From: Bombyx mori
Taxonomy: Eukaryota; Arthropoda; Insecta; Lepidoptera; Bombycidae
Direction: 5' to 3'
Assembly (NCBI RefSeq): GCF_030269925.1
Contig: NC_085132.1
Span: forward strand, 2,812,501 to 2,876,500
DNA length: 64,000 nt
Shown here piece by piece: positions 1 through 9,815 of this stretch. Made by a program: the position numbers and the translations under genes. Every line of letters starts with the position of its first letter. Position 1 is the first letter of the stretch. Below the pieces are notes generated by a model. It was given only the letters and a program-made list of their open reading frames with translations. It was not told the origin of the DNA and made no database searches.

Positions 1-182
1 TTGTACTTAATGCAAATTAAGTTGATTTCATTACACAGAAACAAATCAAGCTAAAAACAGCATGATCACATGATGTTAACATAAAAACAGAGATAGAAGC
101 GTATAGAATAGTTCAACTTAAATGAGTTGGAGATAAGCATGATGTTGACCTCGTCTTTGACAATGGCCAGTTGTTACCTATC

Positions 183-312
183 CGCTGGTAGCCTAAGTGG
201 CTATTCCAATTATGCGCGGACGCATAGGCGAGCTCAGAGGCTCAACCTGAGAGAATTTGCTAACACTAGTCCTAGCAAGATATTTCGCAGAATCTACCAT
301 CGATATGCGTTT
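183..312 (+). mobile_element. Bm1-like SINE fragment (5' half)
   Basis: Opens with the Bm1 start (TAGCCTAAGTGGCTATTCCA) and runs through GCTAACACTAGTCCTAGCAAG to the AGAATCTACCATCG box, then stops before the GATCCGGCGAGAAACTC marker. It is therefore 3'-truncated. No target duplication is evident. Confidence 0.75.
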
Positions 313-782
313 TGATGTCTATAGACTTTTTTATGGTCACTGTTTCGTCTCTTCCTTCTAGAACACTCTAATAAGGCATACGTTCAAGCAAATTGATTAT
401 CGCTCAACAGGTCAGTAATGTGAAATGAAAATTTGAAACAAAATATACACTTAACGCATTTGCATGTTTGAACTCAAATTATGGGATTCGTGGTTGATCA
501 TTAAAAGGACAGGGCATTTGCACACGTACGTGCATACGTCTATTGACCTTGTCCCTGTGATGTTTTGTTATGAGCGCGCATAAAAACATCGACCTTCGTA
601 TCGGCGCTGCCATTGGACTGATGTTAATGCGACAAGAACTAGGTCTAATTAAGCATCATAAATATTATAATCGGCTTATTTTGAATTTGTTATCAACACG
701 ACTTAAGTTGTTTGTACCGACTGTCTCTTAGGGTTTTCGGGAACGCTTTACGGATCTACGGTGGTCATCGGTGGGTTTTGTC
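313..782. other. Gene-free stretch, nothing recognised
   Basis: AT-rich DNA with no splice-flanked ORF and no repeat matching elsewhere in the window. Confidence 0.5.
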
Positions 783-1048
783 CCCTACCTAATTATTGGG
801 AGCTTAGAGGGCTATTTCAGCTACGTCCGGACGGGTAGGTGAGCTCATGGGCTCAACCTGAGAAAACTTGCTAATACTAACCCTAGCAAGAGCAGTGCTT
901 CACAGAATCTACTACCAGATAAGAATCGCGACTCATTGGGAAGGTTCGACCAGAAACTCAACGGGTTGTGTCTATGGGTTAGTTCGCTCGTCGAACTTAT
1001 CGTTATAATCAACGAGTTTGATGAGGTCGGTGATCGGTGCTTGAGGGG
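783..1048 (+). mobile_element. Bm1-like SINE, divergent
   Basis: Carries the succession of Bm1 boxes: TAGGTGAGCTCATGGGCTCAA, CTAGCAAGAGCAGTGCTTC, GAAACTCAACGGGTTGTGTC and GATGAGGTCGGTGATCGGTG. Many substitutions (CTACTACCAGATAAG where others have CTACCACCGGATCGG) suggest an old copy. Confidence 0.8.
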
Positions 1049-1049
1049 T

Positions 1050-1140
1050 TGCGAATTATTCTCCTGGCTGAGCCTTTGCTCGCCCACCTGTCCTGGTAAA
1101 ACTGGAAAGGCCTTCGGGCCACCAGTAATCTTTCAATCAT
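1050..1140 (+). repeat. Unnamed dispersed repeat, also at 58147-58235 (-)
   Basis: The stretch CTGGCTGAGCCTTTGCTCG, CCACCTGTCCTGGT and GGCCTTCGGGCCACCAGTAAT recurs in reverse orientation at 58147-58235. It directly follows the Bm1-like copy and may be a separate SINE or LINE end. Confidence 0.6.
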
Positions 1141-1339
1141 AACAAAAAAGGTTGCGAATTATTTGAACAAACACTTGACTAGTGAGGTTCTTAGGTAACA
1201 GAAAGACTTATAATTGAGTACTGATTTTATGTGGAGTCTTAGCGGATTCGTTTGGATCCAAAAACGTGTATTGGAGTAAGGCAACAAGCTATATGGATAT
1301 TTTTTGACTTGTCCTTTATTCTAACCTATCCGTAGATGT

Positions 1340-1415
1340 GGAACCAAACTGCCGCACGGGCAGTTACCGCTACCCTACCTATTTTTGCCGTCGTACAATA
1401 GTAACTTCGAACGTC
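1340..1415 (+). repeat. Decayed CTGGTGG-module relative
   Basis: GCCGCACGGGCAGTTACCGC then CTACCTATTTTTGCCGTCG parallels the GTCCGCGCGGGTAGGTACC and CCTGCCTATTTCTGCCGTG of the intact module. The 3' part is unrecognisable. Confidence 0.45.
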
Positions 1416-1575
1416 GCAATGAGTTCATCTATCTCCTCATCTTAGCGTAGCATAACATAGCATAGCATTTCATTATCAATAACATTTTAGTTTAGTTAAG
1501 AAATTTGTTGGGGGCTCAAGAATTGATGTCAAAAAACGTTATTACGAAATTTACGTAGTAGGGGTGTGCTTCTTC

Positions 1576-2046
1576 TTATTAACCCACATACGTCCACTGC
1601 TGGACATAGGCCTCTCCCAAGCCTCGCCACAAAGACCGGGCCTGCGCTGCTTGCATCCGGCGGATCCCTGCGAACCTCAATAGATCGTCGGTCCATCTTG
1701 TGAGAGACCTACCCACGCTACGTCTTCCGGTACACGGTCGCCACTCAAGAACTTTCTGAGCCCAATGACCATCCGCTCTACGAGCAATGTGTCCTGCCCA
1801 CTGTCGCTTCAACGTCGCAATCCTTTGGGCTATGTCTGTTACCATGGTTTTCCTGCGAAACTCCTCATTTCTTATTTGATCTCGCAGGGAAAATCCGAGC
1901 ATAGCCCTCTCCATTGCTCTTTGGGTGACCTTGAGCCTCTCATAAGGCCCATTGTGAGTGACCACAATTGTGAGGGGTGTGCAATGTGCCTAAATGCTTG
2001 AGTCCAATAAATCAACGAGTTTTGGTGGCGGTTCAGTGTTGTCATG
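1576..2046 (-). pseudogene. LINE endonuclease-reverse transcriptase, C-terminal remnant
   Basis: The reverse strand encodes about 128 residues typical of the C-terminal end of lepidopteran endonuclease-reverse-transcriptase LINE proteins: LKVTQRAMERAMLG, then LKRQWAGHIARR, GRPxxRWTDD-like GRSLTRWTDDLLRFAG, and the terminal WRGLGEAYVQQWTYVG. This tail follows the catalytic RT domain, which is absent, so the copy is 5'-truncated and cannot be active. The upstream continuation (SQLWSLTMGLMR) lies in another frame, so a frameshift sits near 1935-1965. The element ends in short TTAATAAGAAGAAG repeats just below 1580, fitting a LINE tail. RTE-like or Jockey-like clade cannot be decided from this piece. 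Confidence 0.8.
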
Positions 2047-2278
2047 TGAGCCAAACTCTAACTAGGTTAAGTAAAACATAGTTGCAATGAAAATGAATTA
2101 TTTAGGTCGCCAAACGTCCAACGTGGCATTTTTACACGTTTTCCTTTTGTTCGACAATCGGAATGAACAAGAAAGCGCCAGATGTCGTTAATAATAGACC
2201 TTGTCGAATACGAATAGTGTTTTCGTGAATTTTTAAAGTATTCGTAAAACATTTGGATTATTTCACACGATTACGTAA
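2047..2278. other. Spacer, nothing recognised
   Basis: Short AT-rich spacer between the LINE remnant and the next SINE module. No coding signal. Confidence 0.4.
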
Positions 2279-2515
2279 TTACTGGTGGTAGGACCTCTTG
2301 TGAGTCCGCACGGGTAGGTACCACCGCACGGCCTATTTCTGCCGTGAAGCAGTAATGCGTTTCGGTTTGAAGGGTGGGGCAGCCGTTGTAACTATACTTG
2401 AGACCTTAGAACTTATATCTCAAGCTGGGTGGCGCATTTACGTTGTAGATGTCTATGGGTTCCAGTAATCACTTAACATCAGGTAGGCTGTGAGATCGTC
2501 CACACACTAAGCAAT
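2279..2515 (+). mobile_element. CTGGTGG module (SINE 3' part), near full length
   Basis: Begins TACTGGTGGTAGGACCTC, contains TGCCGTGAAGCAGTAATGCG, GGGGCAGCCGTTGTAACTAT and GGTGGCGCATTTACG, and ends in AAGCAATAAAAAATAATAAT. It is preceded by TTACGTAAT, a relic of the body sequence GCGTAATTACTGG seen in longer copies at 14189 and 61476. Confidence 0.9.
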
Positions 2516-3121
2516 AAAAAATAATAATTGTAAAATGTTCGTTAAGTGTTTTAAATAGAGTTTCAATTTATACTTCGGCGATAGTTTTATTGATCCTGAG
2601 CCTCAAGTGCTTAACAATTAATTGTATAAAATTGGTGGTCCAAATTCTCTTGTACCCGTACTCGAAGCGCACCACCTGTGGCTCTGTAAATTTCGTGTAT
2701 TTCTAACTCTTTCCTGCTCATACGAAAGCGATCGGTCGTCTCGTTCTGGCCTGTTTTCACAAATGTTCCATCCGAAAACAACAAATAAAACCAACAATGA
2801 CACGCGAAGGAATCAAGAATCTAAATCTACAGACTTACAGTGCACTTTCGCGTGCACGACTGAGCTAAGTTTCCTCTGTGAGACGTTGAAAGTTTCAGTC
2901 GGATAGTTAGTAGGAAACGGCTGAATCTAGCCGTTCTCTGTGATTGTGATATAATGGGATTTTACATATGTAGGGACGAGGAAATTGTAGTCTATCGATA
3001 AAAAAATATATACATGTGTGCAATTCACACGTGGTAGAAGTGAAACCTTCCAAAATTAAAATACAATTATCCTAAACGTCTTAAGTATATGTAAAATTTT
3101 GTCATTAGTAAATAATTGTAA

Positions 3122-3237
3122 GGTAGCGCCCTCTGTGAATTGATATTTTAATTTCACGTATAATCCTAAATTAAAATTCACTACAAGAGCTTTCATACAC
3201 ACGTTAGTATTAAAAAATCTCACAGATGGCGCTGTAT
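3122..3237. repeat. Short inverted repeat, possible small MITE
   Basis: TAGCGCCCTCTGTGA at 3124-3138 is mirrored by TCACAGATGGCGCTG at 3219-3233, about 13 of 15 pairing. The spacing of about 110 bp suits a tiny foldback element, but chance cannot be excluded. Confidence 0.3.
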
Positions 3238-3549
3238 TAAATAGTATGTATATTTCTGTCTCATTCTTTGCTGGCTTCATCCTACACATTTTTGTATTTG
3301 TGTCTCTTACCTGTCGTTTTTTCCGTTGCATCCGGTTTGAAATCACAACGATTCTAAAGAAGTTTTCACTTCGAAAATTGTTTGCATTACATTGCTGGCC
3401 CAATTTTCTTCATTTCAGTCTCTGTAAAATCAACTATACTAGTCTCCTATAGAACTAATGGGTACTTTCATCTTCGATCATCTTATTCGCGGTATCTATT
3501 TAATTTATATCCTGTCGATACTAATCAGGATATTAGAGCGAAGTTATAA

Positions 3550-3640
3550 AATTGTTGTTTTGCCATCGGTCCTTGATGCGTGTGCGAATTCACAAGTCAA
3601 TCGGACGTCTTAAAGTCGATTAAAACGACGTTCAAAGATT
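3550..3640 (-). repeat. Dispersed repeat, same family as 11822-11945 (+)
   Basis: GCCATCGGTCCTTGATGCGT, CAAGTCAATCGGACGTCTT and the following bases are the reverse complement of 11830-11930, including the AGTCGGATT-type motif. The related family at 22300-22440 shares GGACCGATG and the AACGGAATC..TTGAAC motif. Confidence 0.55.
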
Positions 3641-4310
3641 ACATACAAACAAACATTATATATCAAGCAAAAAAAAAGTGTGTGAAAATTAGAACTAGTA
3701 AAAATTCATCACGATCCGAGTTATCCTGTCGCGAAGCTGTCATGCGATCCTGTTTGAGCCTTACTTCTGAGCTCTTAGCGACTGTCATCATATAACAAAA
3801 AGAAAACAACAAAAAAAAAAAACAAATCTCAAAACATCGATACACCCCCCCATCACTAATAAGTTAGTCGGTTACTAGTGTTGCGTTTTATCGTGGCGCC
3901 GTTTAATCTGAAAACAAGATGGCGACCGCTATTACGTAATAACGTTTAAGTTTCGACTGTTAAATAACTTAATTAAGGCTTTAGTTGGGAAAAGCTACGG
4001 CGAAATCGATGCTTTGAGGTAAACAAGCTTGACTCGTCCTTCGAAAGAATATTCTTGAGAAGAAAACAGCTTTTATTATCAATAAAGCGATCGAAATAGA
4101 ATGGCCTCAAGTTAAGAATTAGAAAACTTCCAGCGAAGTTAATGATGTGGATCTCTGATCGGGATTCAAATCCGGATCCAGTAGTCAAGCTTACTAAGCA
4201 CTAGATTGAGGAAATAATAGAGGACTTGTCATATCGAAGACAATTTAAAAATCTGTCTCGCTCATACAACATAAAATACTTCGACAACTAATAACACTAC
4301 ATATCGGCTT

Positions 4311-4745
4311 CTAGCCTAAATGGCTATTCCAACTATTGCCGGACGGTTAGGTGAACCCATGGGCTTAATCTGAGAGAATTTGCTAACACTATTACTGGTG
4401 GTAGGACCTGTTGTGAGTCCGCGCGGATAGGTACCACCACCCTGCCTATTTCTGCCGTGAAGCAGTAATGCGTTTCGGTTTGAATGGCGGGGCAGCCGTT
4501 GTAACTATACTTGAGACCTTAGAACCTATATCTCAAGGGGGGTGGCGCATTTACGTCGTACATATCTATGGGCTCCAGTAACCACTTAACCTCAGGTGGA
4601 CTGTGAGCTCGACCACCCATCGAAGCAATAAAAAAAAAACACTAGTCCTAGCAAGAGCAGTGCGTCGCTAAATCTACCACCGGATCGGAATCGCGATCCA
4701 CTGAGATGATCCGGCGAGAAACTCAGAGGGCTTCGACAACTATTG
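4311..4745 (+). mobile_element. Bm1-like SINE interrupted by another insertion
   Basis: The Bm1-like sequence runs 4311-4391 up to GCTAACACTA and resumes at 4638 with AACACTAGTCCTAGCAAGAG, continuing through CTACCACCGGATCGG and GATCCGGCGAGAAACTCAG. The two halves join perfectly when the insert at 4392-4637 is removed. The 7-bp AACACTA is duplicated on both sides. Confidence 0.85.
4392..4637 (+). mobile_element. CTGGTGG module nested in a Bm1-like SINE
   Basis: A 246-bp copy from TTACTGGTGG to AAGCAATAAAAAAAAA. It is flanked by the direct repeat AACACTA (4385-4391 and 4638-4644), a target-site duplication expected of target-primed reverse transcription. It starts at the module boundary rather than at a tRNA head, so it is 5'-truncated. 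Confidence 0.9.
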
Positions 4746-4918
4746 TTACATTGTTTGCGTAAACAGATACCTCTAGACATTGTTTTATGTTATACATTTT
4801 CTCTCATTTTCGCTTCACTTTTTCTGTATGAAGATGACGAAGAGTTGTTCCGAATTTTATTTCGATCAGTATTTGCTAAATCTCGTCCGATAAATAAATA
4901 AAATACATACTATAAATA

Positions 4919-5210
4919 AAATTGGAGTGTCTGTTTGTAATATTGTAATAACCGCTTTTTACTACATGAATATAGGTATATACGGTACATACACCAAATT
5001 AACATTTTTTACAATTTTTGTCTGTCTGTCTGTTTGTTCCGGCTAATCTCTGGAACGGCTGGACCGATTTTGACGAGACTTTCACTGATATGTAGCTGAT
5101 GATATAAGAACTAATTTAGGCTACTTTTTTTTAGACTAGCTTCTCCCTGCGGCCTCATCCGCGGTACAACAATAACCGCGGGTAACATCGCGGGTCTCAG
5201 CTATCAATAA
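4919..5210. mobile_element. Helitron-like fragments, rearranged
   Basis: The plus strand has the CGGCTAATCTCTGGAACGG and CTGGACCGATTTTGACGAG stretch typical of Helitron-type leader segments in Lepidoptera. From 5133, ACTAGCTTCTCCCTGCGGCC reads as a Helitron 3' end on the opposite strand. The two parts point in opposite directions, so this is a rearranged composite. Confidence 0.55.
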
Positions 5211-5225
5211 TCTATCTTCTATCTA

Positions 5226-5560
5226 TCTATATATATAAAAATCAATTGCTGTTCGTTTGTCTCGCTAAAACTCGAGAACGGCTTGACCGATTTAGCTAAT
5301 TTTAGTCTTGAATTATTAGTGGAAGTCCAGAGAAGGTTTAAAAGGTTTAAATTAAATATTAAAATCCTCGGAATTAAATAAAAATAACAATTTTGTTTTC
5401 CCTTTGATGTGTCCCCTGTCGGACGGATTCCTTTTGTTTGTTTTAAGTTTATTTGATATAAAAGCTTAGGTCTATTTATCGATTGAGGCACTACGAAATC
5501 TGCCAGGTAGTCAATAATAAAATTTAATGTTTCCGAAGCGAAGTGAGGGCGGGTCGCTAG
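5226..5560 (+). mobile_element. Chimeric Helitron: HelB 5' part, HelD 3' end
   Basis: Starts TCTATATATATAAAAATC with the HelB leader (GTCTCGCTAAAACTCGAGAA). It runs to GGCACTACGAAATCTGCCAG, where HelB copies normally finish, but then continues into CCGAAGCGAAGTGAGGGCGG and GTCGCTAG, the HelD terminus. The host bases are A at the 5' end and T after CTAG. No Rep/helicase ORF is present. Confidence 0.75.
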
Positions 5561-5774
5561 TTATTAATAAAAAGATACGACTGATTATTTTTTTACAAAG
5601 AGAACACCAAAATGGCCCTTAAACAATTCGTGTTTGCTTATCACATATTATGGCTTGGCACAGTGGCAGCGCCGGTTCCCTGGGTCAAGATGTCACGCTT
5701 TCACTCCCCAAGCGTTACCTAACAAACAAATTTGCGTTTTAACGTTACAAATGCGACGACATATTTATTAATAA
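5561..5774. other. Spacer between Helitrons, nothing recognised
   Basis: About 210 bp with no repeat match or ORF. Confidence 0.4.
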
Positions 5775-6213
5775 CTAGGGGCCCGCTCCGGCTCCGCTCG
5801 GGTCTTTAACAAAAATTTCAACAATATTTGACGTTGTTTTATTTTTTTAAATAAAAGAACATTTATTGCAGCACAACTATAATAGTTAGACATATGCTGT
5901 CGCGACACTTTTTGAAATCAATAATGTGTTCTACAAAGTCGTAGTACCTATATTATTTTATTCTATCATCAATAGTTTTCGCAGGGCACGCGATATAAAG
6001 AATATTTTGAGGTATTTTTTATACCTTGGGTTACATTATTGGAGTTTGAGTGAGGATCCCTAATTTTTTTCAAAAAAGATTATATAGCCTGTCACTCGAG
6101 AATAGTGTAGCTTCCAAACAGTGAAAGAATTTTTCAAATCGGTTTAGTAGTTTCGGAGCCTATTCAATACAAACAAACAAACAAATCTTTCCTCTTTATA
6201 ATATTAGTATAGA
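5775..6213 (-). mobile_element. Non-autonomous Helitron (HelD-like)
   Basis: On the reverse strand it starts TCTATACTAATATTATAAAG and ends CCGGAGCGGGCCCCTAG. The flanks are A at the 5' end and T at the 3' end. The 3' end has a GC-rich pairing segment (CCCGAGCGGAGCCGGAGCGG) where the usual hairpin would lie. It is 439 bp with no coding capacity. Confidence 0.75.
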
Positions 6214-6214
6214 T

Positions 6215-6315
6215 TTATTTAGTTTTACGCACAAAAGTACAGTGGCGGACTTAATGCCTAATGCACTCTCTACTAGTTAACCTGGTGTTGAGAGTCATGC
6301 GGCTGTATTCCTTTA
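6215..6315 (-). repeat. Dispersed repeat shared with 48828-48940
   Basis: ACGCACAAAAGTACAGTGGC, then GGACTTAATGCC and GCACTCTCTACTAGT resemble 48860-48920 (AAGTTGTACACATGCGGAC, ATGCCATGGGCATTCTCTTC). The TTTATTTAG edge suggests a LINE tail read from the reverse strand. Strand is inferred. Confidence 0.45.
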
Positions 6316-6395
6316 TTTCCAATATTATATAAGTACATATATAATTCATTAACTATAACATTATAATTCATCAACAATAAAATACTTAATTGCGT

Positions 6396-6582
6396 TTTTT
6401 TTATTGCATAGATGGGGGGACGAGCTTACAACCCACCTGGTGGTGATTACTGGAGCCCATAGACATCTACAACGCAAATACGCTACCCACCTTGAGATAT
6501 AAGTTCTAAGGTCTCATTCACAACGGCTGCCCCTTTCAAACCGAAACGTAAAAATAAAATATAGTCAGGGCGGTGGTACCAT
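6396..6582 (-). mobile_element. CTGGTGG module, broken
   Basis: Reads as the reverse complement from the poly-A end (TTTTTTTATTGCATAGATGG) through GTTCTAAGGTCTCA and GCCCCTTTCAAACCGAAACG. It then jumps to GGGCGGTGGTACCATC with an A-rich 20-bp stretch replacing the middle, and lacks the CTGGTGG start. Confidence 0.85.
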
Positions 6583-6602
6583 CAATTCTTATTTTTTCTT
6601 TG

Positions 6603-6750
6603 TTATGTGGCCCCTTCTTGGGTAAGAGACTCCTCCATCTTTTCCCTGTCCTTAGCCAAATGTATCCAACATCTTCCAGCAGTCTTTGTTATATCATCGG
6701 TCCATCTTTTCTTCTGTCTTCCGTGTGTGCCTTTGAGGCATCGAAATCTG
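6603..6750 (-). pseudogene. LINE reverse-transcriptase C-terminal remnant
   Basis: The reverse strand encodes GRQKKRWTDDITKTAGRCW followed by IHLAKDREKMEESLTQEGAT, the arginine-rich 'RWTDD..KTAG..W...A.DR..W...EGA' motif that ends many lepidopteran endonuclease-reverse-transcriptase LINE proteins. Only about 45 residues are recognisable. The N-terminal part of the 101-residue ORF (6751-6908) looks unrelated. It has no RT catalytic motif and is a dead fragment. Confidence 0.65.
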
Positions 6751-7600
6751 TTATTAATAGGAAATATGTGTTCAATTAACGAAACCAGTGCGCTAGAGTC
6801 GGCGGCCATTACAATGGCCCGTCCAATCGCGTTGCGTGACGCGTATGTCGCGGGCGAAGCGGGAATCCGGCGCTTCCTAGTTCTGCCCGCTAGGCCAATA
6901 GCTGTCATAGATAACGGCGGCCATTTTGAATCTGATACGCGCTTAGCACAGATTATATGCGAACGTTTTTTTTTTGTTTTTTTTTTTTGTTGAATCGCAG
7001 GGCTATGGTATCAACCGGTCTTCTGTACCCCAAATATGTTTGTATATAAGGAAGGTGCCTATCAAATAGTATCTGTAATGACCATAGGCATTGACAGTTT
7101 CAAGAGTAAAAATCGTGATGTTAGGTTATACAAATCCAAACATATAATCGAATACATTTTTCAACAACAAAAATACTGAAATTAACATTAAAGATTCTAT
7201 ATTTGTAACAAAAAAAATAAAAAAACTAAACCCGCTAAGATGAATTTTGTTCCCACGAAAAGACAGCAATGATGAAAGTATCCAACATCAGTCTAGAAAC
7301 CGCTCGACCAGGCAAAGGGATCCGAGAGCAAAACGAAAAATTAAAGCTTATCTTACTTTAGGTTACGTTAAAAGAGAAATATCTTAATAATTCACCTCGG
7401 CGACTTCTTAACGGAAAACGTAAAAACGTAAAAAGCAAGTGGACGCTCAGTGCCACTCCGATGTTTAAAATGTTGATAATAATTTGAAAATCTTGAGGAT
7501 TCCGTAAAAATTTCGTCTGTTTTATATTTTTAACGGAGGCCATGATACTATTGACTTTTTTTTGAAACATTAATTTTACTGGTACTATTAAAGCAGTAAT
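6751..7600. other. Gene-free stretch, nothing recognised
   Basis: Contains poly-T tracts near 6966-6990 and AT-rich DNA. Overlapping ORFs at 6573-6993 are shadows of the LINE remnant or chance. Confidence 0.45.
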
Positions 7601-7601
7601 T

Positions 7602-7850
7602 TTACTGGTGGTAGAACCTCTTGTGACTTCGCACGGGGAGGTACCACCCCCCTGCCTATTTCTGCCGCGAAGCAATAATGCGTTTCGGTTTGAAGGGCAG
7701 CCGTTGTAACTATACTTGAGACCTTAGAATTTATATTTCAAGGTGGGTGGCGCATTTACGTCGTAGACGACTATGGGCTCCAGTAACCACTTAACACCAG
7801 GTGGGCTGTGAGCTCGTCCAAACATCTAAGCAAAAAAAAACAAATAAATA
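7602..7850 (+). mobile_element. CTGGTGG module, near full length
   Basis: Runs from TTTACTGGTGGTAGAACCTC to CATCTAAGCAAAAAAAAACA and has a small deletion at GTTTGAAGGGCAGCCGTTG. The A-tail continues into an AAATAAATAAATAAA run, which reaches the neighbouring Bm1 copy. Confidence 0.9.
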
Positions 7851-7904
7851 AATAAAATAAATAAATATATCTGTTTGCTCGACCAATAGGCGCCCGATGA
7901 TGAA

Positions 7905-8234
7905 CTCTCATACCCGATCCTGTGGACCGAATGGTAAACAGTCGACGTCGCCCTAAGCACGTTATTACGGATCCTCCCGATCCATTAACGGGGCTTTTTA
8001 GGTACCACAAGCATCGATCACCGTCCTTAAGCGAATTAACCCACAGACACAGCCCACTGAGTTTCTCGCCGGATCTTCTCAGTGGGTCGCGTTTCCGATC
8101 CGGTGGTAGATTCTGCGAAGCACTGCTTTTGCTAGGGTCAGTGTTAGCAACACTCCGGTTTGAGCCCCGTGAGCTCATCTACACGTTAAGGCGAAGCTGA
8201 TAGAGCCTCTCAAAACTATCAGTATAGGTAGGAA
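7905..8234 (-). mobile_element. Bm1-like SINE, near full length
   Basis: The reverse complement carries all the Bm1 boxes in order: CCTTAACGTGTAGATGAGC, CTAGCAAAAGCAGTGCTTCG, CTACCACCGGATCGGAAACG, GATCCGGCGAGAAACTCAG, and GGATCGGGAGGATCCGTAAT, ending near GGTATGAGAGTTCATCATCG. One of the most complete copies in the window. Confidence 0.9.
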
Positions 8235-8384
8235 AAAAATATCCAAATTTTATAATTTCGAAAATGGAATGGAAATTTTTTGCATATTTTTTTTTTCGTA
8301 ACCGATTAATTAATGCGGTCACTTTTTGAAACACCCGAGTACTCTCAATTGACAGTAGCATTGATTTTTAAATCTCGAATCTTC

Positions 8385-8630
8385 TTCTTCTTCTTCACCG
8401 TTCCCTCACTGCTGAGGATCGCGATCACATGTGACTTTCCTCCACAGGGTTCGGTCATGGGTGACATGAGTCCTATGGTACAGACTACCATCAATCGCTT
8501 CCTTTACTAGATCTGACCATCTGGCTAGTGTTCTACTCACAGCGCGCTTACTCTCTATGCGACCCGCAATTATGAGCTTCTCTAATTCATGTCTGGGAGA
8601 CTGCATGATGAGTTTGAAGAAGCTCACAGC
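8385..8630 (-). pseudogene. LINE endonuclease-reverse transcriptase C-terminal remnant
   Basis: The reverse strand translates to LEKLIIAGRIESKRAVSRT, LARWSDLVKEAIDGSL and LYHRTHVTHDRTLWRKVTC. This matches the conserved 'GRGRPxxRWSD.I......L..A...A.DR..WR' tail of LINE polyproteins known from moths. The GRGRP basic box is degraded to KRAVSRT. A (TTC)n run borders it at 8383-8397, likely the element's own tail. A related copy lies at 28070-28275. Confidence 0.65.
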
Positions 8631-8674
8631 ACGTCCCTAGCAGATGGCAAAGAGCCTTTTTTGGATGTTTAGCT

Positions 8675-8868
8675 CTATTTCTGCCGTGAAGCAGTAATGC
8701 GTTTCGGTTTGAAGGGCGGGGCAGCCGTTGTTACTATACTGAGACCTTAGAAGTTATATCTCAAGATGGGTGGCGGATTTACGTTATAGATGTCAATTGG
8801 GTCCGGTAACCATTTAACATTGGGTGGGCTGTGAGTTCGTCCACTCATCTAGGCAATAAAAATATATC
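8675..8868 (+). mobile_element. CTGGTGG module, 5'-truncated
   Basis: Begins inside the module at CTATTTCTGCCGTGAAGCAG and runs to the tail ATCTAGGCAATAAAAATATA. It lacks the first 60 bp or so. Confidence 0.88.
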
Positions 8869-8984
8869 TTAAATTCTATTAAAAATCGCATAAATTACCT
8901 AAATACAGGGCGTATGTTACGAACATCGCACGCAATGGAACACAATTAGAATCAGCTAACATTCGCGACACACGTTTTTTTTTA

Positions 8985-9172
8985 TTGCCCTTGTAGTCAG
9001 ACGAGCATACGGCCCACCTGATGGTGAGTGGTTACCGTCGCCCATGGACTTCAGCAATGCCAGAGGCAGAGCCAAGTCGCTGCCTACCGCTTAATACTCT
9101 CCACAAGCCTCGTTTGAAGAAGGACATGTCGTAGCGCTCGGGAAACACCGTGGAGGGGAGCACATTCCATAT
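8985..9172 (-). mobile_element. Jockey-like LINE, 3' end only
   Basis: The reverse complement reads CGGTGTTTCCCGAGCGCTAC then GACATGTCCTTCTTCAAACG, the end of the RT ORF (FPERYDMSFFKRG-type peptide). It then runs through ACTTGGCTCTGCCTCTGGCA and ATGGGCGACGGTAACCACTC to a poly-A end. A longer sister copy is at 43232-43545. Confidence 0.75.
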
Positions 9173-9334
9173 TTCATCTTAATACTTTCAATTCACGTTT
9201 TACTATCTTCCAACACCCTATATATAACACACACAAACATAACCCAACGCACACAAACAGCATTGAACACATACGCGCATTATAATTTAAAAGCACCGTT
9301 ATAATAAGTTGGGAAATAAAAAATAAAAAAAAAA
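9173..9334. other. Spacer with A- and CA-rich stretches
   Basis: ACACACACAAACATAACCC-type low complexity. Nothing else seen. Confidence 0.4.
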
Positions 9335-9610
9335 CTAAGACACCACGAAAAATTGATAAGGGGTGGGAATGATAAGGGTGCGCACCCCCGTATTGATCGG
9401 GCCCCGCTCACCGGCGGGTGTATAAGTATAAAAAACCGTAACAAATTTTCGTCTTAAGAAAAGGAAAAGAAAAAATGTACACAGCCACCCCGTTCGGGGG
9501 GCGCCCCCGGATGGGGTGGGGGGATGCATTTTTCTTGCGGTCCCACTCGCTCGCTTGCCGTAAGATGTTACAAAGGAGTCTTTGTCGGGGGCGCAGTTAA
9601 TTAGATTCGG
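9335..9610. other. GC-rich block of unknown nature
   Basis: A sharply GC-rich block in AT-rich surroundings, with GGGCGCCCCCGGATGGGG and GGGGTGCGCACCCCCGT-like segments and strings of C or G. A 64-codon minus-strand ORF (9335-9529) starts in it but resembles no family I know. It could be the end of an LTR or LINE element, or a promoter. I found no second copy in the window. Confidence 0.35.
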
Positions 9611-9705
9611 TAGGTGCTGCTATGGTTTTTTTAATTTATTTATTTTAGAAAAACTATTTTTATCCCTTTCGGTTGCAGCAAAATTATAATTAGTGACATG
9701 TTAAC

Positions 9706-9815
9706 GGTAGGCAGCGGCTCGGCTCTGCTCCTGGCATTGCTGAAGTCCACGGGCGACGGTAACCACTCACCATCAGGTGGGCCGTATGCTCATCTGCCTA
9801 GAAAGACAATAAAAA
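9706..9815 (+). mobile_element. Jockey-like LINE 3' end
   Basis: GTAGGCAGCGGCTCGGCTCT, CCTGGCATTGCTGAAGTCC, GACGGTAACCACTCACCATC, GGTGGGCCGTATGCTCATC and a poly-A tail. Same family as 53465, 58258 and 43232. Contains only the last codons and the 3' UTR. Confidence 0.75.

Larger units (their letters stand above)
2516..4310. other. Gene-free stretch with two small repeat traces
   Basis: No credible gene. The longest overlapping ORFs (3056-3403 and 3246-3452) oppose each other and lack any family resemblance. The stretch holds a short inverted repeat at 3122-3237 and a dispersed-repeat arm at 3550-3640, listed separately. Confidence 0.5.

Noticed and set aside
2622..2906. Opposing ORFs of 94 and 61 codons
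   Set aside because: Serine/threonine-rich reading with no homology signal and no splice context.
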